A DNA stretch of 64,000 nt from contig CAIYTE010000014.1 in NCBI GenBank assembly GCA_903929045.1, positions 1-64,000 on the forward strand. The letters are read 5' to 3'. The notes beneath the pieces are model-generated. The model ran no database searches. It had not been told where the DNA came from and was given only the letters and a program-made list of their open reading frames with translations. Of this stretch, positions 1 to 11,341 are shown piece after piece. Position 1 is the stretch's first letter, and each line of letters opens with the position of its first letter. A program made the translations under genes and the position numbers. This DNA is from an uncultured Hyphomicrobiales bacterium (GTDB taxonomy: Bacteria; Pseudomonadota; Alphaproteobacteria; Rhizobiales; Xanthobacteraceae).

Positions 1-859
1 CCATCGTGTTGTTCGTTCTGCCCCAGATCGAGATCGGTGCGTCGGTAGGCGAATACTTCACCGCGTTCGAGAGCAAATTGGTGATCACCTGTTGCAGCAT
101 GTCCGCGTTGCCATGGACCGCAGGCGGTAATTGCCCGGTATCGATGTTGACCGGGTGATTGTCGGCGACCTCGACGACCGTCTCGGCAATGATATCGGCC
201 AGATTGACCGGCGCGCGGGCGATTTCGAGCGCGCCCTGTTCGATTTCGGATGCCACCTGGACCTGCCGCAGCACGCTTTCGATGTGCTTTGCCGCCTGGC
301 GGATTTTATCGACGCGCTGCATCGCGTCGTCGGTGGCGTTGGTCGCGAGAATTTTCTTGAGCCGGAACGCCTGACCATCTACCGTCGTCAGCGACGTGCC
401 GATCTCGTGCGTCAGCACGTCGACGAAACGGCGGCTGGTCTCCGCCTTGGCGCGCTCTTTCATGAAGTCGGCGCGCGTCCGAAGTTCGGAGTTCCGCCGC
501 AGGATCACCAGGAAGGCGACCAGCCACTGCGCCGCGATGGCAATCGCGCGATTGGTGAAAAAGACGACGGACAATTCATCGTAGGGCGGCTGGATGAACG
601 CACCCGTCAGCGACAGCACGGTTCCAAGCGCGGCGCAGATGTAGGGCGCGCGCGGATGCGAAAGCGCCGACAACGAGACCAGAAACGCGTATATAAAGCA
701 GATCGAGACGTCGTCCGGCGGCGTATAGATGTCGAACGCAAAAACGCCTACCATTGCCAGGCAGATCGCGATCATCGTCAGCGCGTGGCGCAGGTTTTCG
801 CGCCACCTGACGGCATTGTCGCTCGCGTTCGCTGAAAAATCCGCCGCAGATACCTGCAT
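1..859 (-). CDS. Sensor histidine kinase, 3' end cut off by window edge
   Basis: Two-component sensor kinase read from the complement; 286 codons lie in the window. The N-terminal 120 residues are hydrophobic with about four membrane-spanning stretches. A short linker follows, then a HisKA-type H-box with the motif FVDVLTHEIGTSLTT; the phospho-acceptor His is near residue 151. The N-box (VITNLLSNAVKYSP) lies near the cut end, and the G boxes are outside the window. The ATG at 859 was chosen; a GTG four codons upstream is possible. A TATGAT hexamer (plus 904-909) and a TACCTGTAAG-N5-ACAGG motif (930-949) lie upstream. No response regulator is visible; it may lie beyond the left edge. Confidence 0.85.
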   Translation of the reverse strand, partial: MQVSAADFSANASDNAVRWRENLRHALTMIAICLAMVGVFAFDIYTPPDDVSICFIYAFLVSLSALSHPRAPYICAALGTVLSLTGAFIQPPYDELSVVFFTNRAIAIAAQWLVAFLVILRRNSELRTRADFMKERAKAETSRRFVDVLTHEIGTSLTTVDGQAFRLKKILATNATDDAMQRVDKIRQAAKHIESVLRQVQVASEIEQGALEIARAPVNLADIIAETVVEVADNHPVNIDTGQLPPAVHGNADMLQQVITNLLSNAVKYSPTDAPISIWGRTNNTM

Positions 860-929
860 CGCGCTCACCCGTGTCCGTCCGTGTTGTTGCGCTTCAGCCA
901 AAATCATATCGCATGTTGAAGTCGCGTCC

Positions 930-949
930 CTGTGAGAGCTTACAGGTAG
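930..949 (-). promoter_or_regulatory. Candidate operator, copy 1 (TACCTGTAAG-N5-ACAGG)
   Basis: Read on the minus strand toward the histidine kinase, the site is TACCTGTAAG, five bases, then ACAGG. It lies 70 bp upstream of the kinase ATG and 20 bp upstream of a TATGAT -10-like hexamer. The same 15 fixed bases occur upstream of the RND pump at 1916-1935 in the matching orientation. A binding site for the kinase's partner regulator is an inference. Confidence 0.5.
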
Positions 950-1120
950 TTTTGGCCGTGTTTTCGGATTCAATTTACAGCGCTTTTACTTCTGAAATCT
1001 ACGCAATGGATGGGCGTCATTGCGAAAGGCCACGGCATTCCATGCGGTTTCAATCGCTGTCTCCGCACATGCGCGTCATCGTTCGCAAGGTCAAATCGGT
1101 GCGCGACGTAAGCGGCGGCA

Positions 1121-1378
1121 ATGTCCTCGATCGTTAGAACGCGCAATGTCGTCATCGGCGGCGTACCGACCAGCCTCGCGATGGAGGATGCGTTTTGGCA
1201 CGAGCTGCGCCGCATGGCGGCGGCGCGCCGGCAAACGGTGCCGAGACTGGTGACCGAAATCAGGAGCCTGAGCGGTGGCGCCGATCTGTCGTCGGCGGTG
1301 CGGGTGTTCATTCTTCAGCACGCCCGGCAGCGGCCGGCACCCGCCGACCATTCCGACGCGATATTTCTGCCGCCATGA
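1121..1378 (+). CDS. Ribbon-helix-helix domain protein, 85 aa
   Basis: Small protein of the PF13467-type ribbon-helix-helix family. It starts with the typical beta strand (residues 6-17, RTRNVVIGGVPTS), followed by the ED-x-FW-x-x-LRR-x-A helix, a turn, and a C-terminal LSSAVRVFILQHAR helix. Such proteins are dimeric and presumed DNA-binding; targets are unknown for most members. The ATG at 1121 has a weak GGCGG just upstream. It is followed after 21 bp by two further tiny genes on the same strand, suggesting one transcript. Confidence 0.75.
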   Translation: MSSIVRTRNVVIGGVPTSLAMEDAFWHELRRMAAARRQTVPRLVTEIRSLSGGADLSSAVRVFILQHARQRPAPADHSDAIFLPP

Positions 1379-1399
1379 CGCGGTGAGAAGGGAACGACG

Positions 1400-1612
1400 A
1401 TGTCCTCGACCACCAAGGCCGCGGTGCTGTTGCACCAGATGCACCGGAACAACGCCAACGCGGCCGCCCGCAGCCGCGTCAAGAATGCCGCGGGCGCCAA
1501 GCCCGCATCCGGCACCTTCGCGGCTCACGTCGAGCGGGCGGCGGAAACATCCGAAACGAAACCCGCCGCCGCTTCGGAAGCGTCAAAATCGGAGCTTCCT
1601 TCATCCTCATGA
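1400..1612 (+). CDS. Small Ala-rich hypothetical protein, 70 aa
   Basis: I do not recognise the family. The protein is Ala/Ser/Lys-rich and probably disordered, with no Cys, signal peptide or membrane segment. Support for a real gene is indirect. A purine-rich stretch (GAAGGGAACGA) sits right before the ATG, the GC-rich codon use matches the neighbours, and its TGA overlaps the next gene's ATG in an ATGA junction at 1609-1612, the usual sign of translational coupling. Confidence 0.5.
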   Translation: MSSTTKAAVLLHQMHRNNANAAARSRVKNAAGAKPASGTFAAHVERAAETSETKPAAASEASKSELPSSS

Positions 1613-1830
1613 CCGACACCTCGGCCATCGTTGAATACATCCAGTGCGCCGGTTGCCGTCGGCGCTCCGGCCTTGCGCTCGGCGCCGGCAAGCTGGTGTC
1701 AGAACAGTTGCCGGACCCGTTTCAGTTCAAATGTCCCAGCTGCGGGCACGAGGCTGCTCTGTCGCGCATGTCGATCAGGAGCTTCAGCCTCGCCAAGACG
1801 TCGCGGCAGCCGCGCTACAAGAACGTGTAG
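1609..1830 (+). CDS. Small zinc-ribbon-like protein, 73 aa
   Basis: Contains two CxxC knuckles, CAGC at residues 13-16 and CPSC near residue 42, separated by about 25 residues, as in a rubredoxin-like zinc ribbon. The C-terminus is basic and Ser-rich. A zinc-binding or nucleic-acid/protein-binding role is a family-level guess. Translation is coupled to the preceding 70-aa gene by the ATGA overlap. No obvious functional partner lies nearby apart from the ribbon-helix-helix gene. Confidence 0.6.
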   Translation: MTDTSAIVEYIQCAGCRRRSGLALGAGKLVSEQLPDPFQFKCPSCGHEAALSRMSIRSFSLAKTSRQPRYKNV

Positions 1831-1915
1831 TCCGGCCGGGGTGCCGCCCCGCCGAACGCGCAGCCTCCGACGCGCGCATCGCAATCAAATCGTTTTGGCC
1901 GGTTTCCCGCTGGAT

Positions 1916-1935
1916 TACCTGTAAGAATTGACAGG
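1916..1935 (+). promoter_or_regulatory. Candidate operator, copy 2 (TACCTGTAAG-N5-ACAGG)
   Basis: Same 15 fixed bases as at 930-949, oriented toward the RND pump, 114 bp before its likely TTG start. The variable centre plus the right half creates a perfect -35-like TTGACA at 1928-1933, so an activator or repressor here would touch the promoter. I do not see a convincing -10 at standard spacing. Confidence 0.5.
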
Positions 1936-2049
1936 TCGCGCTGGCTTATTTTCTCGATCGATGGCATCGCACGCTTTAAAGACATACAAAATTTATGCGG
2001 GGCTCCGGGAAATTCGCCTAAGTATCTGGAGCTATTGGGGGAAATTCGT

Positions 2050-5175
<3,126 letters not shown>

Positions 5176-5236
5176 GGGTAAGCCGCGCGCTTTTGGCGCT
5201 ACCGCAGGCCACATTGATCCTTTACGCTCGGACGTA

Positions 5237-5252
5237 CCGGTCGGTTGACCGG
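5237..5252. other. Intergenic hairpin after RND gene
   Basis: CCGGTC, four-base loop GGTT, GACCGG: a perfect 6-bp stem between the RND stop (5175) and the Bug-protein start (5288). No T-run follows, so it is not a canonical intrinsic terminator. It could be a processing hairpin or an inverted-repeat binding site. Confidence 0.4.
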
Positions 5253-5287
5253 CACTTAATCCGTACCGCCGAGGAGTCCTTATCCTG

Positions 5288-6262
5288 ATGTCGAAAGCAA
5301 CGCTGGCTGCCGCATTTGTGCTTGCCGCTTTTTCCACCATGGCCGGCGCGCAGGAGTGGCCCTCGAGGCCCATCACATTGATTGTGCCGTTCACGGCGGG
5401 CGGCGGCATCGACGGCAGCGCGCGTCTGCAGGCTGCGACCTTGAGCGAAGTGCTGGGGCAGACCGTCGTCGTCGAAAATATCGGAGCGGCCAGCGGCACA
5501 GTCGGCAGCGCCCGCGTCGCCAAGGCGGCGCCGGACGGCTACACGCTGCTGATCGGCAATACCGGCACCCACGCCTACAGCCAGTCGCTCTACAAGAAGC
5601 TGCCTTATGACTCCGCCAAGGATTTCGAGCCGGTCGGGCTGGTGACGGAATCGCCGCGCATCCTGCTCGCGCGCGCTGATCTGCCGGTCAACAATCTGCA
5701 GGAGTTCATCGCTTATGCGAAAGCGAACCAGAGCAAGATGTCCTACGGCTCGGCCGGCGTCGGCTCCGGCACGCATCTGCCCTGCGCGCTGCTCAACATG
5801 ATCCTCGGCGTCGAGATCACGCATGTGCCGTATCGCGGCAGCGGCGCCGTCATGCAGGACCTCGTCGGCAAGCGCATCGATTACATGTGCGACACGATTC
5901 AGACCGGCGCGGTGCAGGCCAATAGCGGCACCGTGAAGGGCATCGCGGTGATGTCGCCGAAGCGGGTGCCGGTTGTGCCGAACCTGCCGACCACGGGCGA
6001 GCAGGGGCTCAATGGCGCCGAAGCGACCGTCTGGAATGCCTATTTCTTTCCGAAGGGAACGCCGAAGGCGATCGTGATGAAAATGAACAAGGCGCTGGGC
6101 GACATGCTGGCGCGGCCCGACTTCAAGGAAAAGTCGGAGGCGACCGGTCTCACGATCGTGCCGCCCGAGCAGCGCTCGCCGGAGTATCTCGCCAAATATC
6201 TCGACGAGGAAATCGCGCGCTGGGGCAAGGTGATCCGCGCCGGCGGGATCAGTGTGGATTGA
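5288..6262 (+). CDS. Bug/TctC-family periplasmic solute-binding protein
   Basis: 324 aa with a Sec signal peptide ending near AGAQ (residues 1-21) and the family start EWPSRPITLIVPFTAGGGID. Further family motifs are GQTVVVENIGAASGTVGS, AAPDGYTLLIGN, LPYDSAKDFEPV and MSYGSAGVGSGTHL. Members bind small carboxylates or amides in the periplasm and normally feed TctA/TctB tripartite carriers; no tctA or tctB is in the window, so it is an orphan receptor here. GAGGAG lies upstream of the ATG. It precedes the ketopantoate-reductase-like gene on the same strand with a 127-bp gap. Confidence 0.92.
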   Translation: MSKATLAAAFVLAAFSTMAGAQEWPSRPITLIVPFTAGGGIDGSARLQAATLSEVLGQTVVVENIGAASGTVGSARVAKAAPDGYTLLIGNTGTHAYSQSLYKKLPYDSAKDFEPVGLVTESPRILLARADLPVNNLQEFIAYAKANQSKMSYGSAGVGSGTHLPCALLNMILGVEITHVPYRGSGAVMQDLVGKRIDYMCDTIQTGAVQANSGTVKGIAVMSPKRVPVVPNLPTTGEQGLNGAEATVWNAYFFPKGTPKAIVMKMNKALGDMLARPDFKEKSEATGLTIVPPEQRSPEYLAKYLDEEIARWGKVIRAGGISVD

Positions 6263-6389
6263 GCGGGGAGGCGTTCTCATGGGTCGTGCAGACGAGCCAT
6301 TTACCGGGCAGGGCTGTCGGTGGGAACTGCTCTATTGTACGCTACGCCGCGAGCCTTACCGTCCAACACCCCTGAAATCCTGAGGACTT

Positions 6390-7319
6390 ATGCGAATTCT
6401 GTGTCTCGGCGCCGGCGCGGTCGGCGGCTATTTCTGCGGCCGTCTTGCGGAAGGCGGATCGGACGTGACCTTTCTGGTGCGCGAGGCGCGACAGAAGAAC
6501 ATTGCCGAACATGGCCTGCGGATCGAAAGTAAAATCGGCAATTACACGGCGCCGGTGCAGACCGTCACCGCGGCGCAGTTGCGCGGGCCGTATGACCTCA
6601 TCGTGCTGACCTGCAAGGCCTACGATTTGCAGGAGAGCATGGACGCCATCGCGCCGGCGGTCGGGCCGGATACGGCGATCCTGCCGCTGCTCAACGGCGT
6701 CGCGCATATCGAGATCCTGAATGCGCGGTTCGGTCGCGAGAAGGTGATGGGCGGCGTCGCCAAGATTGCCGCGACCCTGGCGCCCGACGGCACCATCAAA
6801 CACCTGAACGACTGGCGCTTCATCATTTTCGGCGAGCAGGACGGCACATCGACGCCGCGCGCGCTGGCGCTCAAGGCGGCGTTCGACAAGACCTCGGTCA
6901 TCGCCACCCTGGTGCCCGACATCATGCAGAAGCTGTGGGAGAAGCTGGTGCAACTCGCCACCGTCGCCGGCCTGACCGCGTCGATGCGCGCCAATCTCGG
7001 CGAGATCGCGCGGACCAAGCACGGTATCGCCGTCATGGCCGCATTCTTGAATCGCAATCTGGAAATTTCCAGCGCCGAAGGCTTCCCGATCCCGAAAGAG
7101 CTGCTGGAAGAGATCAGGCCGCTGTTTACCTCGACGGACTCACCGCACGCCGCGTCGATGATGCGCGACGTCGAGCGTCACGGCCCGATCGAGGCGGATC
7201 ACATCATCGGCTTCCTGCTCGAGCGCGCCGTGGCGCACGGCATCGAGCCGGAGATGCACCGCCTCATCTATACGAACCTGCAAGCCTACGAGCAGCGCCG
7301 CGCCGCCAACCGGCTGTGA
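6390..7319 (+). CDS. Ketopantoate reductase family protein (ApbA/PanE-like)
   Basis: 309 aa. It begins directly with the Rossmann dinucleotide motif MRILCLGAGAVGGYFCGRLAEGG. The family's second block LTCKAYDLQESMDAIAPAVG places the conserved Lys near residue 75. The C-terminal helical domain has the expected PHAASMMRDVERHGPIEADHIIG segment, where the conserved Asn/Ser/Glu substrate residues lie. Canonical PanE reduces 2-dehydropantoate with NADPH. In catabolic neighbourhoods like this, paralogues often act on other 2-oxo acids, so pantothenate synthesis should not be assumed. The AGGACTT just before the ATG is a fair ribosome-binding site. Confidence 0.88.
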   Translation: MRILCLGAGAVGGYFCGRLAEGGSDVTFLVREARQKNIAEHGLRIESKIGNYTAPVQTVTAAQLRGPYDLIVLTCKAYDLQESMDAIAPAVGPDTAILPLLNGVAHIEILNARFGREKVMGGVAKIAATLAPDGTIKHLNDWRFIIFGEQDGTSTPRALALKAAFDKTSVIATLVPDIMQKLWEKLVQLATVAGLTASMRANLGEIARTKHGIAVMAAFLNRNLEISSAEGFPIPKELLEEIRPLFTSTDSPHAASMMRDVERHGPIEADHIIGFLLERAVAHGIEPEMHRLIYTNLQAYEQRRAANRL

Positions 7320-7335
7320 CGGCGCACCGCCGCCG

Positions 7336-8307
7336 TCATTCCATCTGAATGCCGGCGGTCTTGGTGACTTTTTCCCATTTGGCCGTGTCGCTCTTGAGCA
7401 GAGCGGCGTATTCGGCCGGGCCGAGGATCGAGACCGTCAGATCCTGGTCGTAGAACTGCTTGGCCACCGCCGGGTCTTTCATGACCTCGATGGCCGTCTT
7501 GCTCAGCTTGTCGACGATGTCCTTCGGCGTTCCGGCCGGCACGACGATGCCGACGTAGGGCGCCATTTCAAATCCGGGCACCGTATCGGCGACCGGCGGC
7601 AGTTCGGGATGTTGCGGCATGCGCTTGGGCTCGGCGACGGCGAGTGCGACCAGCTTGCCGGACTGCACGTTCTGCATCAGCGTTTGAACGTTGTTGAAGC
7701 CCATCTGCACTTCGCCGCCGAGCAGCGCGAGGCTTGCCGGTCCTGTGCCCTTGTACGGCACGTGCTGAATTTTGACGCCCGCGGCTTGCGTGAACAATTC
7801 CATGGCGAGATGGCTGAAGTTGCCGACGCCGGCCGAGGCGTAGTTCAATTGTCCGGGTTTGGATTTCGCCAGCGCGATTAATTCGGCGATGGACTTCACC
7901 GGCACCGACGGATGCACGGCGAGCATGCCGGGCAGGCGGATGACGCTGACGACGGGAATGAAGTCGCGCTCCGCGTTGTAGGGCATGGTCTTGTAGAGCC
8001 ACTGATTGGTGGTCAGCGGCGAGTCCGAGGTGAAGGCGATGGTGTAACCGTCCGGCGTGGAGCGGGCGACTTCCTGCAAGCCGATGCCGCCATTGGCGCC
8101 GCCGCGGTTCTCGACAACGATGGTCTGGCCGAGCTTGTCGCCCATGTATTTCGCGACCAGGCGGCCCACAAAGTCGGTGCCGCCGCCGGCCGGGAACGGC
8201 ACGATCATGCGGATCGGTTTGTTCGGATAGGATTGTGCAAAGGCCGGCGCGGATGCGATGGCCAGCAGGCCAACGGCGCCGGCAAGCGTGTTGAGCAACG
8301 TCTTCAT
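7336..8307 (-). CDS. Bug/TctC-family periplasmic solute-binding protein
   Basis: 323 aa with a clear signal peptide (residues 1-24, cleavage after AFAQ) and the family core YPNKPIRMIVPFPAGGGTDF, GQTIVVENRGGANGGIG, STPDGYTIAFTSDSPL and LNYASAGVGNFSHL. It is the downstream gene of the minus-strand pair with the DapA-like enzyme, separated by about 100 bp that contain a long hairpin. Pairing suggests it captures the substrate whose product the lyase handles, but the ligand is unknown. No TctA/TctB partners are nearby. Confidence 0.92.
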   Translation of the reverse strand: MKTLLNTLAGAVGLLAIASAPAFAQSYPNKPIRMIVPFPAGGGTDFVGRLVAKYMGDKLGQTIVVENRGGANGGIGLQEVARSTPDGYTIAFTSDSPLTTNQWLYKTMPYNAERDFIPVVSVIRLPGMLAVHPSVPVKSIAELIALAKSKPGQLNYASAGVGNFSHLAMELFTQAAGVKIQHVPYKGTGPASLALLGGEVQMGFNNVQTLMQNVQSGKLVALAVAEPKRMPQHPELPPVADTVPGFEMAPYVGIVVPAGTPKDIVDKLSKTAIEVMKDPAVAKQFYDQDLTVSILGPAEYAALLKSDTAKWEKVTKTAGIQME

Positions 8308-8350
8308 GGTCGTCTCTCCCTGATGTCTATTTTTATTGTTGTTTGTCAGA

Positions 8351-8389
8351 CGATGACGCCCCGCATTCTTCGATGCGGTGGCGTCATCG
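8351..8389. other. Long intergenic stem-loop
   Basis: CGATGACGCC (8351-8360) pairs with GGCGTCATCG (8380-8389), and the inner CCGCAT (8361-8366) pairs with ATGCGG (8373-8378). This gives a 16-bp stem with one bulged T and a 6-base loop. It lies between the DapA-like gene stop (8410) and the downstream Bug gene start (8307). No T-run follows on either strand, so an mRNA-processing or stabilising hairpin, or a REP-like unit, is more likely than a terminator. Confidence 0.65.
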
Positions 8390-8409
8390 CCCTCTGGAAT
8401 GCGTGGCGG

Positions 8410-9342
8410 CTACCAGCCGTGCGGCTCGGTATCGAACAGCCCGAGCCGTTCGAGCGTGCCTTTGATCTCCTTCTTGCGTTCAGCAGATAGCGGGCGGTTC
8501 GGCAGGCGCGGTTGCCCGACCGGACGGCCCATGATTTCCCACATCGCCTTGGTTGGCGCGGGATATTCGACCTTGTTGATCTGATAAAGATCGGAAAATT
8601 TGTACTGCAGCTCAAGCGCTTCCTTCAGCCGGCCTGCCGTCGTCATATCGAACAACGACTTCACGAAGCGCGGCGAGATGCCGCCGAACACCGACATGCA
8701 GGCGGTGCCGCCGAGCGTCAGGCACGGAATCATCCATTCGGTGCCGACGAAGAGGCCGAACTCCGGACGGACGCTGCGCGCGGCGCGGCCGAGCTCAAGG
8801 TACTTTTCCCAGTTGTGGCTGGCTTCCTTCAGGCCGACGAAATTGGGGAAGCGTTCCATCAGCTTGATCAATGTCGGCGGTGTGATGCCGACACCGTCCA
8901 TGATGGTCGGCGAGCTGTAGGCGATGAAGGGCAGGGCCGTTGCCGACATGATGGCGGCGAAGTGCTCGTAAAGCGCTTCCTGCGGCGGCTTCCAGTAATA
9001 AGGTGCGATCGCCGTGATGACGTCGGCGCCGTTCTTTTCGGCATCGCGGGCCAGTTCGATGGCCTGATCGGTCCCCGGCATGCTGACATGCACGATGACC
9101 GGCACGCGCTTGCGCGTGACCTCGACCGCGGTTTTTGCGAGCAGCTTGCGCTCGTCCATCGTCAGGTTGAGCGATTCAGCCAGATGCAGATTGACGCACA
9201 GCGACGACGCATCGTGCTTGAGCAGGAATTCGATGACGCGCGCGAAAGTGTCGAGATCGACCTTGTTGTCCGCCGTGAACGGCGTCACCGGCACATGGAT
9301 GATGCCACGCGGAATAGCGGCTGAAGACGGAAGCGGCGTCAT
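8410..9342 (-). CDS. DapA/N-acetylneuraminate lyase family aldolase
   Basis: 310-aa class I aldolase of the dihydrodipicolinate synthase superfamily. Seen: a RGIIHVPVTPFTADNKVDLD start, the substrate-loop region LCVNLHLAESLNL, PFIAYSSPTIMDG where family members carry the catalytic Tyr-Pro, and FVGLKEASHNWEKY with the Schiff-base Lys. The usual GTTGE-type motif is altered (NLHLAES), so true DapA activity is unlikely; it is probably a catabolic aldolase, lyase or dehydratase for a 2-keto acid. Divergent from the beta-hydroxyacid dehydrogenase; the 217-bp gap holds a GTTCC-N7-GGAAC palindrome. Confidence 0.88.
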   Translation of the reverse strand: MTPLPSSAAIPRGIIHVPVTPFTADNKVDLDTFARVIEFLLKHDASSLCVNLHLAESLNLTMDERKLLAKTAVEVTRKRVPVIVHVSMPGTDQAIELARDAEKNGADVITAIAPYYWKPPQEALYEHFAAIMSATALPFIAYSSPTIMDGVGITPPTLIKLMERFPNFVGLKEASHNWEKYLELGRAARSVRPEFGLFVGTEWMIPCLTLGGTACMSVFGGISPRFVKSLFDMTTAGRLKEALELQYKFSDLYQINKVEYPAPTKAMWEIMGRPVGQPRLPNRPLSAERKKEIKGTLERLGLFDTEPHGW

Positions 9343-9432
9343 AGAGGTCAGCCTTGCAGTGGGTCGTCGTCAAACGATGCGCGTTGAAGGACATTACACG
9401 GCGGTATCCAAGTCAAGGGACGCGCGGGGGAC

Positions 9433-9449
9433 GTTCCACGCAGCGGAAC
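9433..9449. promoter_or_regulatory. Candidate IclR operator, copy 1 (GTTCC-N7-GGAAC)
   Basis: 17-bp inverted repeat, GTTCC-ACGCAGC-GGAAC, in the divergent promoter region between the DapA-like gene and the 3-hydroxyisobutyrate-dehydrogenase-like gene. The same arms and spacing recur at 11342-11358 beside the IclR gene. IclR-family proteins commonly bind palindromes of this size. Confidence 0.5.
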
Positions 9450-9559
9450 GCCCGTCCATATTTAAGTTGGCGAATGATGACGTTGCCCTCATCATGGAGG
9501 CTCAACAACAAAACGCGTGCTGCATTGCGGCACGACAGAGAACATCGGGAGTGAGCGCA

Positions 9560-10474
9560 ATGAAGCCTATGGTTGGCGTAATCGGTCTTGGCATAATGGG
9601 CGGAGCCATGGCGAAAGCGCTGGTGAAAGCGGGCTTTCCGGTTGTCGGCTATGACGTGAAGCCCAAGGCGGCTGCTGAACTGAAGAAGGCAGGTGGGCGC
9701 AGCTTTGCCTCCGTCGCCGCAGTGGCAAAAACGGCGGATATTTTGATCCTGTCGCTGGCGACGTCGCGCGCGCTGGTGAATGTCAGCGCCGAAATCGCCG
9801 CGAGCCTTGCGACATCGCGAAAATCGAAACGAAAGGTGCTGGTGATCGACACCTGCACGCTGCCGATTGCCGACAAGGAAGCAGCGGAAGCGGCGTTGAG
9901 CCGCGCCGGCGCCACCATGCTGGATTGCCCGATCAGCGGCACCGCGGCGCGGATGAAGGAGGGCACTTGGACGATTTTCGTCAGCGGTCCTCAGGCGGCC
10001 TGCAAGCAGGCGCTGCCCATCCTCAACGTCTTTACGCAGAAGACGCCGCACGTCGGGGCGTTCGGCAGCGGCAGCAAGATGAAGTTCATCGCCAACCATC
10101 TGGTCGCGATCTACAACGTCGCCTACGGCGAGACGATGACCTTTGCGCGCAAGATGGGCCTCGACGCCCAGCAGGTGTGGGATTTGTTCGCGCTGAGTCC
10201 GGTGATCGGGACCGGCGTGTTCAAGCTGCGCGGCAAGTTCATGGTCGACCGCAAATATCTGCCGGCGACGATGAAGGTTGAGGTCTGGCAGAAGGACATG
10301 CAGGTCATCGGCGACATGGCGAAATCGGTCGATTGCCCGACGCCGTTGTTCACGGCCTGCGTGCCGATCTACAGCGCCGCCATGGGGCAGGGCCTGAGCC
10401 AGCACGACACGGCCTCGGTGTGCGAAGTCATCGATCAGATGGCGGGTGGCACCAAAGGCAAGCGCCGCCGCTAA
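9560..10474 (+). CDS. NAD(P)-dependent beta-hydroxyacid dehydrogenase (3-hydroxyisobutyrate dehydrogenase family)
   Basis: 304 aa from the ATG at 9560, preceded by GGGAG at 8-bp spacing; an in-frame GTG lies three codons upstream. Rossmann motif VGVIGLGIMGGAMAKALVKAG at residues 4-24. The substrate block is DCPISGTAARMKEGT and the catalytic Lys lies in GSGSKMKFIANHLVAIYN. The middle helix domain and length match the family. Likely reversible oxidation of a 3-hydroxy acid to the semialdehyde or 3-oxo acid; the true substrate is unknown. It is transcribed away from the DapA-like gene, and its last 4 bp overlap the convergent IclR gene. Confidence 0.9.
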   Translation: MKPMVGVIGLGIMGGAMAKALVKAGFPVVGYDVKPKAAAELKKAGGRSFASVAAVAKTADILILSLATSRALVNVSAEIAASLATSRKSKRKVLVIDTCTLPIADKEAAEAALSRAGATMLDCPISGTAARMKEGTWTIFVSGPQAACKQALPILNVFTQKTPHVGAFGSGSKMKFIANHLVAIYNVAYGETMTFARKMGLDAQQVWDLFALSPVIGTGVFKLRGKFMVDRKYLPATMKVEVWQKDMQVIGDMAKSVDCPTPLFTACVPIYSAAMGQGLSQHDTASVCEVIDQMAGGTKGKRRR

Positions 10475-11271
10475 CTGGCGATCTTGTGCCCGCGCGTTGA
10501 GCCAAGGGCGTCCGATATCTGGGCCGCCATGTCGGCCAGCGCGCGCACGAATGTCGGCTCGTCACGCGCCTTGAACCGGAAAACCGGCACGGTAACGCAG
10601 ACATTGCCGGCGACGTCGCCCGCTGCGTCGAAAAACGGCACGGCGATGCCGACGCCGTCGGGCGTGCGCTGGTTCTGCGTGATGGCGTAACCCTTGGCGC
10701 GAATTTTCGGCAGCGATTTGAGCAGCTCTTTCACGTCGAGCGAGCGTCCGTCGACCGGCGAGGGCTCGGCGCGGCGCACGACTTCGGCGATGTCGGCTTC
10801 GCTCATGAACGCGAGGATCGCGCGTGCGCTGGCGCCCCAGCCGAGCGGCGCGAGCGTATTGGTCTCGATTACGTAGCGCATCGGCGCCGAAGGCTCGGCT
10901 TTGGCGGCAAAGAAGACTTTCAGTGCGTTGCGCTCCAGCACCGTGAGCAGCGATGCCTCGGAAAAGCTGCGCGTGAAGTCGGTGAGCAGCGGGCCGGCAA
11001 TGCGGCGGATCGGCATCTGGAAGGCGAGGTGGCCGGCGAGACGATACAGCCCGAGACCGGGCCGATAGCCGCCGGCGCCATCGCTTTCGACGAAGCCTTG
11101 CGCGCGGCAGAGATTGAGCAGGCGATGCACGGTGCTGCGCGGCAGGCTGAGACGCTGCGCCAGCAGGCCGACGCGCCATTCCTGCTGCTCGCTGAAGCAT
11201 TGCAGCAGTTGCAGCACACGCGACACCGTCCCGGTGTCGTCCGACGTTTGTTTCGCTTTCACCGCAGACAT
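10471..11271 (-). CDS. IclR-family transcriptional regulator
   Basis: 266 aa. The N-terminal winged helix at residues 10-75 (TVSRVLQLLQCFSEQQEWRV then LPRSTVHRLLNLCRAQGFVE) is followed by the IclR effector domain with the conserved GYAITQNQRTPDGVGIAVPFFD segment. The ATG at 11271 was chosen; an in-frame GTG starts two codons earlier. Divergent from the IPMDH-like gene, and its 3' end overlaps the hydroxyacid dehydrogenase by 4 bp. It probably controls the surrounding catabolic genes through the GTTCC-N7-GGAAC palindromes at 11342 and 9433; this is inference from position and symmetry. Confidence 0.9.
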   Translation of the reverse strand: MSAVKAKQTSDDTGTVSRVLQLLQCFSEQQEWRVGLLAQRLSLPRSTVHRLLNLCRAQGFVESDGAGGYRPGLGLYRLAGHLAFQMPIRRIAGPLLTDFTRSFSEASLLTVLERNALKVFFAAKAEPSAPMRYVIETNTLAPLGWGASARAILAFMSEADIAEVVRRAEPSPVDGRSLDVKELLKSLPKIRAKGYAITQNQRTPDGVGIAVPFFDAAGDVAGNVCVTVPVFRFKARDEPTFVRALADMAAQISDALGSTRGHKIAS

Positions 11272-11341
11272 GGACACGCCGATTGCTCACGCCGTTGACA
11301 AGGCGGTACGCCGCTCATACCGTTTCAGTCAATAAGACAGC

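Noticed and set aside
871-1137. Plus-strand open frame in the kinase/ribbon-helix-helix gap
   Set aside because: No ribosome-binding site, no domain, and it would run into the start of the better-supported ribbon-helix-helix gene.
8410-9342. Lysine-pathway dihydrodipicolinate synthase
   Set aside because: The G-T-T-G-E substrate loop is replaced by N-L-H-L-A-E-S and the neighbours are catabolic.
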